22,045 nucleotides of DNA, taken from assembly GCA_016218485.1 (NCBI GenBank), contig JACRDY010000063.1, forward strand, positions 1 to 22,045. The letters are read 5' to 3'. This DNA is from Candidatus Falkowiibacteriota bacterium (GTDB taxonomy: Bacteria > Patescibacteriota > Patescibacteriia > JACRDY01). Below, in pieces: positions 1-7,030 of the stretch (positions are counted from its first letter, which is position 1; each line of letters opens with the position of its first letter). The notes beneath the pieces were generated by a model. It did no database searches. It had not been told where the DNA came from and saw nothing but the letters and a program-made list of their open reading frames with translations. Both the position numbers and the translations under genes were made by a program.

Positions 1-99
1 GGGCTTGATCTTTAAGACTAATTCGTCGAACTTATCGGGCGCCAGGCCGAAGATTCTGGAAAACGCTTTTGGACTTTGTTTGAGTTTTAAGATATTCAT
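1..99 (-). CDS. 5' end of a probable IS transposase (partial, runs off left edge)
   Basis: A minus-strand frame starts with ATG at 99 and is open to the window edge (33 codons). The peptide contains 'KLKQSPKAFSRIFGLAP' followed by 'DKFDELVLKI'. The pattern 'F.R..G...D.F..L' resembles the N-terminal helix-turn-helix found before the DDE domain in IS5-type transposases (HTH_Tnp_4-like). That is a recollection of the family from a short stretch, and no catalytic residues are visible. On the minus strand a TATAAT lies exactly six bases before the ATG, so the gene appears to have its own, possibly leaderless, promoter. Most of the gene lies outside the window, so the assignment is tentative. Confidence 0.5.
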   Translation of the reverse strand, partial: MNILKLKQSPKAFSRIFGLAPDKFDELVLKIKP

Positions 100-105
100 A
101 GCTTG

Positions 106-111
106 ATTATA
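106..111 (-). promoter_or_regulatory. -10 box for the left-edge minus gene
   Basis: A perfect TATAAT on the minus strand is followed by CAAGCT and then the ATG at 99-97. This spacing would put the transcription start on the A of the start codon, giving a leaderless transcript. No convincing -35 is visible. Confidence 0.45.
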
Positions 112-146
112 TCATATCGACGGTCTTTAAGCAGTAGGTCTTTTTT

Positions 147-782
147 ATGAAAATAACAAAACTTGGCCACTGCTGTATGCTGATTGAGGAGGGCGGTAAA
201 CGGATTCTGACCGATCCGGGTAATTATAGTATTGAGCAAAATGAAAGCAAAAATATTGATTTAGTTTTAATTACCCATGAGCATGGAGATCACCTACATA
301 TTGAGTCGCTGAAAATGGTATTGCAGAATAATCCCGGAGCGCAGGTCATCACTAATACTGCGGTCGGTAAAATTTTAGACGGCGAGGGCATTGCCTATAC
401 CACGGTTGAGGATGGTCAGAGTCATGATTTTCAGGGAGTGATTTTGGAAGCCTTCGGCAGTGAGCACGCCGTGATTTATCGGGAGATTCCCAACGTGCAG
501 AACACGGGCTACTTTATTGCCAATCGTTTATTTTATCCCGGCGACGCTTTTACTATTCCTGGTAAGCCGGTTGATATTCTGGCGCTGCCGGTGGCTGGAC
601 CGTGGGTCAAGACGAGTGAAGTGATAGAGTATGGTCGAGCGGTTAAACCGACTAGCTGTTTTCCGGTTCACGATGGTTTTTGTTTAGGCATAACGCCGTT
701 TCATAATGTGGCTCGGAAATTCATTGAGCCGACGGGAATCAAGTTTATAGTATTAGAATTGGGTAAGGAGTATGAATTATAA
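147..782 (+). CDS. MBL-fold metal-dependent hydrolase (UlaG-like)
   Basis: The 211-residue protein has the metal-binding signature HEHGDH at residues 44-49. Likely further ligands are H107, D133 (in 'YPGDAF') and H175 (in 'PVHDG'), with a conserved 'GHCC' near residue 8. This is the metallo-beta-lactamase fold in the short, single-domain form seen in UlaG/UPF0173-like proteins, which hydrolyse small phosphoester, lactone or thioester substrates. The actual substrate cannot be read from the sequence. There is no signal peptide, so it should be cytoplasmic. It ends three bases before msrA and the two are probably cotranscribed. The start is preceded by a T-run and no clear ribosome binding site. 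Confidence 0.85.
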   Translation: MKITKLGHCCMLIEEGGKRILTDPGNYSIEQNESKNIDLVLITHEHGDHLHIESLKMVLQNNPGAQVITNTAVGKILDGEGIAYTTVEDGQSHDFQGVILEAFGSEHAVIYREIPNVQNTGYFIANRLFYPGDAFTIPGKPVDILALPVAGPWVKTSEVIEYGRAVKPTSCFPVHDGFCLGITPFHNVARKFIEPTGIKFIVLELGKEYEL

Positions 783-785
783 TAT

Positions 786-1304
786 ATGGCGCAAATAGAG
801 AGTATTGTATTAGGCGGCGGCTGTTTTTGGTGTACCGAGGCGATTTTTCAGGAAGTCAAAGGTGTCATAAAGGTGACGTCGGGTTATGCCGGCGGCATGA
901 TGGCTAACCCGCTGTATGAACACGTGGCCAGCGGGGTCAGCGGTCACGCTGAAGTAATTAAAGTGGATTTTGATCCGGCGCAGATTAATCTGGAGAAACT
1001 GCTGGAAATATTTTTTGCCGTGCATGATCCGACGAGCCTGAACCGGCAGGGCTATGACGCGGGCGAACAGTACCGCTCCGTTATTTTTTGGCTGACCGAA
1101 GAGCAAAAAGAAGTCGCCGAGCGAGCGGTTCGCACGGCATCGCGTCAGTATACCGAACCGATCGTGACCGAGGTTAAACCGCTGCACAAGTTTTACCCGG
1201 CTGAAGTGGAGCATCAGAATTATTTTAAAAATAATCCGGGAAAACCGTATTGCTCGGTAGTGATTGCGCCAAAGCTGCGGAAGTTTCGGGAACAGTTTAA
1301 ATAA
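786..1304 (+). CDS. msrA: peptide-methionine (S)-S-oxide reductase MsrA
   Basis: The 172-residue protein begins with the MsrA active-site motif 'GGGCFWC', where Cys13 is the catalytic residue and Cys16 lies close by. It also has 'GYAGG' (about 33-37), 'YEHV..GVSGHAEVIKV' and the C-terminal 'EVEHQNYFKNNPGKPYC', all typical of the family. MsrA reduces methionine-S-sulfoxide in oxidised proteins with thioredoxin as the usual electron donor. The length is normal for a single-domain MsrA and there is no fused MsrB. The purine-rich AAGGAG at 765-770 lies 15 bases upstream of the ATG, further than a good Shine-Dalgarno. It probably shares a transcript with the upstream MBL hydrolase. Confidence 0.95.
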   Translation: MAQIESIVLGGGCFWCTEAIFQEVKGVIKVTSGYAGGMMANPLYEHVASGVSGHAEVIKVDFDPAQINLEKLLEIFFAVHDPTSLNRQGYDAGEQYRSVIFWLTEEQKEVAERAVRTASRQYTEPIVTEVKPLHKFYPAEVEHQNYFKNNPGKPYCSVVIAPKLRKFREQFK

Positions 1305-1310
1305 ATAGAA

Positions 1311-1442
1311 ATTAAATTCTAAATCCAAAATTATAAATCCTAAATCCTAAATTATAAATTCAAAATATTAAACCCTTTATTTCTTGTTTGGAATTTATGA
1401 CTTAGATATTATTTGGAGCTTAGGATTTTGGATTTAGAATTT
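1311..1442. repeat. AT-rich inverted repeat, family A copy 1
   Basis: Two perfectly complementary 18-base arms (1314-1331 and 1425-1442; left arm AAATTCTAAATCCAAAAT) enclose about 93 bases made of variants of the words 'AAATCCTAA' and 'TAAATTC'. The 21 bases at 1311-1331 occur again, identically, at 12655-12675. It fills the gap after msrA. It could be a MITE- or REP-like element or a structured terminator. The sequence does not decide between these. Confidence 0.7.
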
Positions 1443-1455
1443 GTCATTATAATCT

Positions 1456-1872
1456 ATGTACCACAAAATAACTAATCTCAAATTTAAACGTCTCCGCCAT
1501 TGGCTGTCAGCGCCGTTCATTTTGGGTATGATTATACCGTTGGTATTGTTTGATATTTCCATGGAGATCTACCACCGGATCGCGTTCCCGCTGTATGGTT
1601 TGGCCTCTGTGAAGCGCGGCGAGTATATCAAGATTGATCGGCACCGCCTGCCGTATTTATCGTTTTTGAATAAAATCTGGTGCGCCTACTGCGGTTACGC
1701 CAATGGGTTGGCGGCCTACTGGGTGGCGATTGCCGGCCGGACCGAGAGCTACTGGTGCGGTATCAAGCATCAGCCCAGTCCGCATTTCCACGAGCCGTTG
1801 CACCAGAAAGATTTCCTGACCTATGGCGACGAGCGAGCGTATCAAGAGTATTGCAAGCTGAGAGATAAATAA
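1456..1872 (+). CDS. conserved hypothetical protein with CxxC and YWCGIKH motifs
   Basis: I do not recognise a named function. The 138-residue protein has one hydrophobic segment (about 19-36) and then a soluble part with 'YIKIDRHRLPYLS', 'WCAYCGYANG' (C76 and C79), 'AGRTESYWCGIKH' (C101) and an acidic C-terminus. The invariant-looking Cys, His and Trp residues resemble a small family I have seen as hypothetical proteins in several phyla. The CxxC plus a third Cys and nearby His could bind a metal, which is inference. The gene for a polytopic membrane protein starts three bases after its stop, so the two probably work together at the membrane. A TATAAT at 1448-1453 lies only two bases before the ATG, too close to be a standard -10 for this start. 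Confidence 0.7.
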   Translation: MYHKITNLKFKRLRHWLSAPFILGMIIPLVLFDISMEIYHRIAFPLYGLASVKRGEYIKIDRHRLPYLSFLNKIWCAYCGYANGLAAYWVAIAGRTESYWCGIKHQPSPHFHEPLHQKDFLTYGDERAYQEYCKLRDK

Positions 1873-1875
1873 ACT

Positions 1876-2460
1876 ATGCCAGCCATCATCATTCCCAACA
1901 TTTATATATTTATCCTAGCGGTGGTTTTGGCGATTCTGGAAATTCAAGTTGAGGGGCCGCACGGCTGGGCCAAAAATCTGCCGACCTGGCGACCTTTGAG
2001 TACCAAATGGTACGTCCGGCTGTATCAGCGGCTGATGAGTGGCAAAGAGTTCACCGGGTATCACTTGACGATGTTTATTTTTGTTCTGTTAATTTTCCAT
2101 TTGCCTTATGTGTTTGGCCTTGAATTAACGCTCACGCACTGGCTCCAGACGATGTCGCTGTATTTTATGTTCGTGGTGCTGTGGGATTTTCTGTGGTTTG
2201 TCCTGAATCCGTATTATCCTTTAAAAAAATTTAAACGAGAGCATATCTGGTGGCATCAGAAATGGCTGTGGCTCGCGCCCGTGGATTATTACGCTGGCTT
2301 ATTGATTTCTCTGGCCGTATTGTTGCCGTGGTCGGTCTCTCACGCCGATCCGGGCTTACTGTATTGGTGGGCGGCTCAAGTTGGCCTGTTTGCGGTCGGG
2401 GTGGCGGTGTTGGTGGTGTTTACTCTGGTGGTTCTGCGGATTGATAAGTGGAAAAAATAA
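1876..2460 (+). CDS. polytopic membrane protein of unknown function
   Basis: The 194-residue protein has about five hydrophobic segments (near residues 5-22, 63-81, 90-110, 136-152 and 161-188). Two conserved-looking polar stretches lie between them: 'VEGPHGWAKNLPTWR' (25-39) and 'NPYYPLKKFKREHIWWHQKW' (111-130), rich in Trp, His and Arg. No transporter or enzyme family is recognised. It directly follows the Cys-containing hypothetical gene with a three-base gap, which suggests a two-gene unit. The second polar stretch, with several His and Glu residues between membrane segments, could be a metal or active site, but that is speculation. Confidence 0.75.
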   Translation: MPAIIIPNIYIFILAVVLAILEIQVEGPHGWAKNLPTWRPLSTKWYVRLYQRLMSGKEFTGYHLTMFIFVLLIFHLPYVFGLELTLTHWLQTMSLYFMFVVLWDFLWFVLNPYYPLKKFKREHIWWHQKWLWLAPVDYYAGLLISLAVLLPWSVSHADPGLLYWWAAQVGLFAVGVAVLVVFTLVVLRIDKWKK

Positions 2461-2490
2461 ATCGGGCCGCATCGTTTACTTTGATTTTGT

Positions 2491-2566
2491 GTTAACCTAA
2501 AATTATTATTGACAGTTAAGTTAACATATGTTAACCTTATTATATAAGTTTAATAATTTGGTTAAC
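2491..2566 (+). promoter_or_regulatory. autoregulated promoter with four GTTAAC operator half-sites
   Basis: GTTAAC occurs at 2491-2496, 2520-2525, 2530-2535 and 2561-2566. The middle two form a perfect 16-bp palindrome (2520-2535, GTTAACATATGTTAAC). A consensus -35 TTGACA (2509-2514) is followed 17 bases later by TAACCT (2532-2537) as a possible -10, so the palindrome sits between and over the promoter elements. This is what one expects for repression by the antitoxin encoded just downstream. The binding itself is inferred. Confidence 0.65.
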
Positions 2567-2594
2567 ATATTTTTTTATTTAAATTTAGGTGAAT

Positions 2595-2849
2595 ATGATT
2601 GAAAAAAAGTATCTTTCAACCGCGGAAGTCGCTAAAATGCTCGGTTTGAGTCGAGTGGCCATATTTAAAAAAATCAAAAAAGGTGAAATTCCGGCTCATA
2701 AAATTGGGAGGAATTTTGTGATTGACCAGAGTGTTATTATTGATTTAGTGGGTCGCAAAGGGGCGGTCAATGAAGTCAGTATTCGGTTGGCGATAAAAAA
2801 AACCGTTCACGATTACGGTGAAACTTTAAAATTATTAGGTAACGAGTAA
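2595..2849 (+). CDS. HTH antitoxin (excisionase/MerR-like) of a Doc toxin-antitoxin pair
   Basis: The 84-residue protein carries an N-terminal excisionase-type helix-turn-helix: 'YLSTAEVAKMLGLSRVAIFK' (6-25) followed by a wing 'GEIPAHKIGRNFVI' (30-43). The charged C-terminal tail 'IKKTVHDYGETLKLLGNE' is the likely toxin-binding segment, by analogy with Phd-type antitoxins. The stop overlaps the Doc start (TAATG), which couples their translation. A GTG start two codons upstream (2589) is also possible. I prefer the ATG because 'MIEKKYLST' fits the usual beginning of this domain. Four GTTAAC sites in the promoter are the probable operators. The antitoxin role is inferred from the HTH plus the coupled toxin gene. 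Confidence 0.8.
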   Translation: MIEKKYLSTAEVAKMLGLSRVAIFKKIKKGEIPAHKIGRNFVIDQSVIIDLVGRKGAVNEVSIRLAIKKTVHDYGETLKLLGNE

Positions 2850-3259
2850 TGAAATATCTATCGATACCAGAGGTCAAATTAATCGCCCATCAGCTGGCCC
2901 AGGCATTATTGAGCGGGGACGAGCCAATTCCGGATTTTAACACCCGCTATCCCAATGTTTTAGAGCGCTGTCTCGATGCCCCGCGCCAGAGCTTCTATTC
3001 TGGTTTAGTTAAAAAATCAGCCATTCTGTTTTATTTGATGATTAAGAATCATCCTTTCCAGAATGGTAATAAGCGGATCGCTATGACTGCGTTATTGACG
3101 TTTTTGTATCTGAATAAACGCTGGCTCAAGGTTGATCAGCGTGATTTTTATATTTTTGCTCTGGGAGTGGCCGACAGTCCGGCAATTTTTAAAACCGAGA
3201 TTGTCAAAGCGGTGGAGGTGTTTATTAAAAAGTATCTCGTACCATTACATGAAAATTAA
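2849..3259 (+). CDS. doc: Doc-family (Fic fold) toxin
   Basis: The 136-residue protein contains the Fic/Doc active-site motif 'HPFQNGNKR' at residues 68-76, matching HxFx(D/N)GNKR, within 'AILFYLMIKNHPFQNGNKRI'. Phage P1 Doc, the type member, phosphorylates elongation factor EF-Tu and stops translation. Members with an intact motif are normally active toxins. The length is close to P1 Doc and the fold seems complete, with the His, Asn, Lys and Arg all present. The gene overlaps the antitoxin gene by one base, and its own end is overlapped by the next small gene, giving a tight three-gene unit. Confidence 0.88.
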   Translation: MKYLSIPEVKLIAHQLAQALLSGDEPIPDFNTRYPNVLERCLDAPRQSFYSGLVKKSAILFYLMIKNHPFQNGNKRIAMTALLTFLYLNKRWLKVDQRDFYIFALGVADSPAIFKTEIVKAVEVFIKKYLVPLHEN

Positions 3260-3578
3260 TTTACCAAAATCTTCCGATCAATTTTCCTGGACATCACACG
3301 CGGTAAGTAAAATGCGTTACTATGGCCTGTCTCAGTCGCGGGTGTTGCGCGTTTTTCATAATCCCACTAGAGTGGAAGAGGGGGCGGCAGAGCGGACGAC
3401 CGCGTTGATGCAGCCGACGAGCAGTAAGCACACAACGGAAATTTGGCTGATGTACCAGCAGAACAAAAAGACCGGCGTGATCACGATCATTTCGGCGTGG
3501 CGCTACCCGGGCAAGAGTCCGGTGGGTCGCGAGATCCCCATTCCCGACGAGATTCGGCGGGAGTTAAAACTTAAGTAA
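3249..3578 (+). CDS. small conserved protein, DUF4258/BrnT-like in appearance
   Basis: I place the start at 3249, overlapping the doc stop by 11 bases. A longer in-frame start at 3132 would lie deep inside doc. The 109-residue product reads 'FSWTSHAVSKMRYYGLSQSR' (12-31), 'RVFHNPTRVEEG', 'TTEIWLMYQ' and 'VITIISAWRYPG', ending in 'PIPDEIRRELKLK'. The layout of His plus 'KMRYYGLS', then strands ending in 'ISAWRYP', resembles DUF4258 or BrnT-like RelE-fold proteins. This is a resemblance only. Coupling to doc suggests a third component of the toxin-antitoxin unit or a second toxin. No catalytic residues can be named. Confidence 0.65.
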   Translation: MKINLPKSSDQFSWTSHAVSKMRYYGLSQSRVLRVFHNPTRVEEGAAERTTALMQPTSSKHTTEIWLMYQQNKKTGVITIISAWRYPGKSPVGREIPIPDEIRRELKLK

Positions 3579-3583
3579 TCAAT

Positions 3584-3868
3584 ATGGAAAAAGGACCAAA
3601 ATTTAAGTCTGACAAATTTGCCGATCAGCTGCTGGTGCAGCGGCTGATTCAGGATCTAGAATCAGTCGCCACGAGAATTGCTGAACTGCGCCAGCGCATC
3701 CAGGGTCGTCAGGAGCGGACTGGTTTGGACGGTATGACGGAGGCGGAAGAAGAGGCTTTTCAGTCCATGGAAATTAGATTCAGAGAAATGGACGCAATGT
3801 TGAGTGAGTATTTGGAAGACTTCGAGCGTCACGAGCGAGCCAAAGGTCCTGATCGGGTAATCCACTAG
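3584..3868 (+). CDS. small acidic helical protein, unknown function
   Basis: The 94-residue protein is predicted to be almost wholly helical. It has heptad-like stretches such as 'LLVQRLIQDLESVATRIAEL' (16-35) and an acidic second half with 'EAEEEAFQSMEIRFREMDAM', so a coiled coil or helical hairpin is likely. There is no signal peptide, Cys or recognised motif. It sits five bases after the preceding small gene and three bases before the alkylation-repair gene, in a run with the same orientation. It may be a linker in that operon. No function is proposed. Confidence 0.6.
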   Translation: MEKGPKFKSDKFADQLLVQRLIQDLESVATRIAELRQRIQGRQERTGLDGMTEAEEEAFQSMEIRFREMDAMLSEYLEDFERHERAKGPDRVIH

Positions 3869-3871
3869 GGT

Positions 3872-4630
3872 ATGAATGCGGCCCAAGCAGTCAAAAATTT
3901 TGAGCGCCAGTTTGCCCGGATTGGCAACGCCCGTCAGGCGGCCTGGGACAAGAACTACATGAAAAGCCCGCTGAAGTTTTTTGGTACCCGTAAGGTAGAT
4001 CAGGACATAATTTTGAAAAAATTTTTCGTGGCGCATAAAGATTTAGCCAAACCAGAATTGTGGCGGCTGGCAAGAGCCTTGTGGCAATCGGATTATCACG
4101 AAATTCGGACCGTCCGGCGCTCGCTACTGGTCCATTACCGCCGCCTGTTGGATTATGCTGACATGCCAAAATTAGAAAAAATACTGTACACGGCCCATGA
4201 CTGGGGCGTGGTGGATGAGGTGGCGGTGCATTTAGTCGGTTATTTACTTGGTCAGGACCAGCGGGTCATTTCCTATCTTAAGAAATGGAATACGGATAAA
4301 CTGTTCTGGCTGCGGCGGGCGTCAATCTTGCCGTGGCTGTTTTTAATTCGCCAGAAAGAATACGACCGGCGCCATTTCGTGCCGTTGCTGGTTAATCTGA
4401 TGGATGAATCCTGGCAGTCGTGGGCGTACGCCGTGAATAATTATGACCTGAAGATGCGGCGGTTTTTCATCCGCAAGGCGATCGGCTGGTGTCTGCGCGA
4501 GCTGTCCGAGAAATTCCCGGATGAAGTGGTTCGGCTTTTGAACAAGTATAAAAGTAAAATGCACTCGTTGAGCTGGCGCGAGGGCGGGCGGAAACTGTCC
4601 GTGAAGTACCGAAAGCAGTTAAAAGTATAA
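3872..4630 (+). CDS. AlkD-like DNA alkylation repair protein (HEAT-repeat glycosylase)
   Basis: The 252-residue, all-helical protein matches the DNA alkylation repair enzyme family (AlkC/AlkD, PF08713). Family positions are visible: W111 and D115 in 'AHDWGVVDEVAVHLVG', 'WLRRASILPWL' (146-156, with R148), and 'FIRKAIGWCLRELSE' (198-212, with W206). In Bacillus AlkD the equivalent Trp, Asp and Arg residues hold DNA and support excision of alkylated purines such as 3-methyladenine and 7-methylguanine. These residues appear retained, so it is probably active. The C-terminal 'KMHSLSWREGGRKL' is also typical. The start follows the preceding gene by three bases with no Shine-Dalgarno. Confidence 0.85.
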   Translation: MNAAQAVKNFERQFARIGNARQAAWDKNYMKSPLKFFGTRKVDQDIILKKFFVAHKDLAKPELWRLARALWQSDYHEIRTVRRSLLVHYRRLLDYADMPKLEKILYTAHDWGVVDEVAVHLVGYLLGQDQRVISYLKKWNTDKLFWLRRASILPWLFLIRQKEYDRRHFVPLLVNLMDESWQSWAYAVNNYDLKMRRFFIRKAIGWCLRELSEKFPDEVVRLLNKYKSKMHSLSWREGGRKLSVKYRKQLKV

Positions 4631-4699
4631 TCCGTGTTCCAGTTAATTCGCACACGGATGACACGGATTCCGCTCGGCGGCAGCACGGACAAACACGGC
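4629..4699. repeat. CACGGAT-word repeat region with short inverted repeats
   Basis: AATCCGTGT (4629-4637) is complementary to ACACGGATT (4661-4669) and, over eight bases, to ACACGGAT (4652-4659). Further copies of CACGG follow near 4684 and 4694. The same word recurs four times in about 50 bases between the end of the alkylation-repair gene and the galU promoter. It could form a hairpin near the transcript end, but no U-tract follows. Confidence 0.5.
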
Positions 4700-4707
4700 T
4701 ATAATTG

Positions 4708-4737
4708 TTGGCTTAAAAGGAGAATTCTTGTTATAAT
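4708..4737 (+). promoter_or_regulatory. promoter for galU
   Basis: TTGGCT (4708-4713) and a perfect TATAAT (4732-4737) are 18 bases apart. Transcription would begin near 4744, leaving only about five untranslated bases before the ATG at 4749. The GGAG at 4719-4722 would lie upstream of transcription and so cannot serve as ribosome binding site. Confidence 0.6.
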
Positions 4738-4748
4738 TCAGGCAACAT

Positions 4749-5615
4749 ATGCAGAAAATTCGTAAAGCGATTATCCCGGCGGCCGGTTTTGGCACGCGGA
4801 TGCTGCCGGCGACCAAGGCCATGCCCAAAGAAATGCTGCCGATTGTTGACAAGCCGGTGATTCAGTACGTGGTGGAAGAGGCGGTGGCGTCCGGCATCAC
4901 GGACATTATCATCGTCACCGGCAGTAACAAGCGGGCGATTGAAGACCATTTTGACTACAGTCCAGAGTTAGATGAATCATTGAGAAAACAGGGCAAAGAC
5001 AAACAGCGCCGAGAGCTCAAGCAGATTGCCGAGATGGCGAATTTTGTCTACGTGCGGCAGAAAGGGCCCTATGGCAATGGCACGCCGGTGCTCAACTGCG
5101 CGCCGTTGATCGGGGACGAGCCATTCGCGGTACTCTGGGCTGATGACCTGGTAATTGGTAAAAAGCCGCGCCTCAAACAACTGATAGAGGTCTATGAAGA
5201 GTACGGTGATCCAGTCTTGACTGCCATCAAGACCAATCAGGCAGGTACCAAAAAGTATGGTATTATTGACGGGGTGTCGGTGCAGAAGAATGTTTTAAGA
5301 GTTAAATCCGTCATTGAGAAACCGGGTCCGCAGAGAGCGCCGTCGCTGTGGGGCGCGGTCGGCGGCTATGTCCTGACGCCTGATATTTTTCCGGTTTTGC
5401 AAAAAACTAAAATGGGTCACGGCGGTGAACTGTGGCTGGTGGATGCGATTTTCGCTCTATCCAAAAAACGTTCTATTTACGCCCGGCTGATTGAGGGGCG
5501 ATACTGTGATGCCGGTTCTCCCCTCGGTCTCTTGAAAACCAATATTGAGCTGGCGCTCCATCGTTCGGAATTGAGTCAAGAATTTAAAAAGTATCTGCGG
5601 GCTTTAAAATTTTAA
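4749..5615 (+). CDS. galU: UTP-glucose-1-phosphate uridylyltransferase
   Basis: The 288-residue protein opens with 'IIPAAGFGTRMLPATKAMPK' (8-27), the nucleotide-binding signature of GalU, followed by 'EMLPIVDKP'. Later it has 'FAVLWADDLV', 'VIEKPGP', 'GHGGELWLVDAI' and 'CDAGSPLGLLKTNIELA', all typical family positions. The length is normal. It makes UDP-glucose from UTP and glucose-1-phosphate, which feeds glycosyltransferases for surface polysaccharide or glycolipid. This suits the two GT4 enzymes further along the window. It has its own promoter with a very short leader. The solute-binding lipoprotein gene starts three bases after its stop, so they are probably cotranscribed. Confidence 0.95.
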   Translation: MQKIRKAIIPAAGFGTRMLPATKAMPKEMLPIVDKPVIQYVVEEAVASGITDIIIVTGSNKRAIEDHFDYSPELDESLRKQGKDKQRRELKQIAEMANFVYVRQKGPYGNGTPVLNCAPLIGDEPFAVLWADDLVIGKKPRLKQLIEVYEEYGDPVLTAIKTNQAGTKKYGIIDGVSVQKNVLRVKSVIEKPGPQRAPSLWGAVGGYVLTPDIFPVLQKTKMGHGGELWLVDAIFALSKKRSIYARLIEGRYCDAGSPLGLLKTNIELALHRSELSQEFKKYLRALKF

Positions 5616-5618
5616 TAT

Positions 5619-7019
5619 ATGTTTGGCGGTAAAAATAAAATCAAAGTCGCAATTCTCGCTTTACTCTTTATTTTCATGACCACCGCCGGGCTCGGCTGCA
5701 AGGCGCCCTCCAAAGAAGCGCAGCAGGCTAACCAGCCGCTGACCCTGAACTACTGGCGGGTCTGGGATACGCCTAATGACTTGTCAGAGGTTATTATGGC
5801 TTATAAGGCGATGCACCCGAACGTGACGATCAATGTCCGGCAGTTTCGGTATGATGAGTATGAGCAGGCGCTCCTGGAAGCCTTGGCCGAGGATCGGGGG
5901 CCCGATATTTTTTCTATTCATAATACCTGGCTGAATAAGTACCGGAGCAAGATCGCGCCGGCGCCCGAGTCGGTACGGCTGCCGTTTGAACGTACCGTCA
6001 AACGGCTGGGGATCAAAGAGGAAAAAGTCATTGACTATAATCAGATCAAAATTATCACCCCGACACAGGTCAAGAATAATTTTGTTGATGTGGTCTACAG
6101 CGACGTGGTCTGGCCCGATCCGACCGACGGCAACAGAGACAAAGTCTATGGCCTGCCGTACAGTGTAGACACACTGGTACTTTTCTACAACAAGGATTTA
6201 TTAAATGCCTCTGGTATCCCCGAGCCGGCGCAGAATTGGGTGGAGTTTCAGAACCATGTCAAAAAAATCGTTAAACAGGACAAGCAGGGGAATATCATCC
6301 AGGCCGGCGCGGCCATCGGCACGGCTGATAATGTCGCGCGCAGTTTTGATATTCTGTCTATCCTGATGATGCAGAATGGCACGCGAATGACCCAGGGCAA
6401 CACTGTCACTCTTGCCGGCTATCCAGCGGGTATGGAGGATCGTGATGTGCCGCCGGCTGAAGAGGCGCTGACCTTTTATACTGATTTTGCCTACCCCGCT
6501 AAGGAAGTGTATACTTGGAACAGTGAAATGAATGATTCGCTGACCGCCTTTTTGTCAGGGCAGGTCGCCTACTTTTTCGGCTATTCTTACAATTTACAGG
6601 ATATTAAGAACCGCGCGCCCAAGCTGAATTTTGGCTATAGCCGTCTGCCGCAGATTGAGGGCAACCGGGAGTATAATTACGCCAACTACTGGGTGGAGAC
6701 GGTAGCCAAGAAGTCGGCCCACCAGGATTGGGCTTGGGATTTTGTCCAGTTTGCCGCTGCGGCTGACCAGGTTAAGCGTTATTTAGACAAAACCAAACAT
6801 CCGACCGCGCTGCGTTCACTCATCAGCGTTCAGGCTGACAATGAAGAGCTTTTGCCGTTTGTCAGTCAGCTGCTGACAGCGACCAGCTGGTACCGAGGTA
6901 CTGACCCGGCTGCGGCTGAAACGATTTTTAAAGAATTGATTAAGTCGGTTACTAGTTCCGAGCTGACCATTCGGGAGGCGATTGGTTTGGCGGTCAGCCG
7001 GCTGCAGCAGACGATGTAG
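5619..7019 (+). CDS. extracellular solute-binding lipoprotein (ABC family 1, sugar type)
   Basis: The 466-residue protein begins with a lipoprotein signal: charged N-terminus, hydrophobic stretch (9-21) and lipobox-like 'AGLGC' with Cys27 as the lipidation site. The mature part has the bacterial solute-binding fold, with 'LNYWRVWDTPNDLSEVI', 'GPDIFSIHNTWL', 'YGLPYSVDTLVLFYNKDLL' and 'GASAFFGY'-like 'GQVAYFFGYSY'. Family 1 proteins usually capture sugars or oligosaccharides outside the membrane for an ABC permease. No permease or ATPase gene lies anywhere in the window, so the partner is encoded elsewhere or the protein has another role. A second charged insertion around residues 115-145 makes it slightly longer than typical members. 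Confidence 0.85.
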   Translation: MFGGKNKIKVAILALLFIFMTTAGLGCKAPSKEAQQANQPLTLNYWRVWDTPNDLSEVIMAYKAMHPNVTINVRQFRYDEYEQALLEALAEDRGPDIFSIHNTWLNKYRSKIAPAPESVRLPFERTVKRLGIKEEKVIDYNQIKIITPTQVKNNFVDVVYSDVVWPDPTDGNRDKVYGLPYSVDTLVLFYNKDLLNASGIPEPAQNWVEFQNHVKKIVKQDKQGNIIQAGAAIGTADNVARSFDILSILMMQNGTRMTQGNTVTLAGYPAGMEDRDVPPAEEALTFYTDFAYPAKEVYTWNSEMNDSLTAFLSGQVAYFFGYSYNLQDIKNRAPKLNFGYSRLPQIEGNREYNYANYWVETVAKKSAHQDWAWDFVQFAAAADQVKRYLDKTKHPTALRSLISVQADNEELLPFVSQLLTATSWYRGTDPAAAETIFKELIKSVTSSELTIREAIGLAVSRLQQTM

Positions 7020-7030
7020 TCTGAATGGAA

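Noticed and set aside
810..1328. 172-codon open frame on the minus strand over msrA
   Set aside because: It is a shadow of the strongly supported msrA gene and its product (Phe/Leu/Arg-rich, no motif) matches nothing recognisable.
1311..1442. CRISPR or telomere-like array
   Set aside because: The words AAATCCTAA are irregular, lack unique spacers and are arranged as an inverted rather than a direct array.
1448..1453. TATAAT as promoter of the gene at 1456
   Set aside because: It lies two bases before the ATG, so a normal start site would fall inside the coding sequence.
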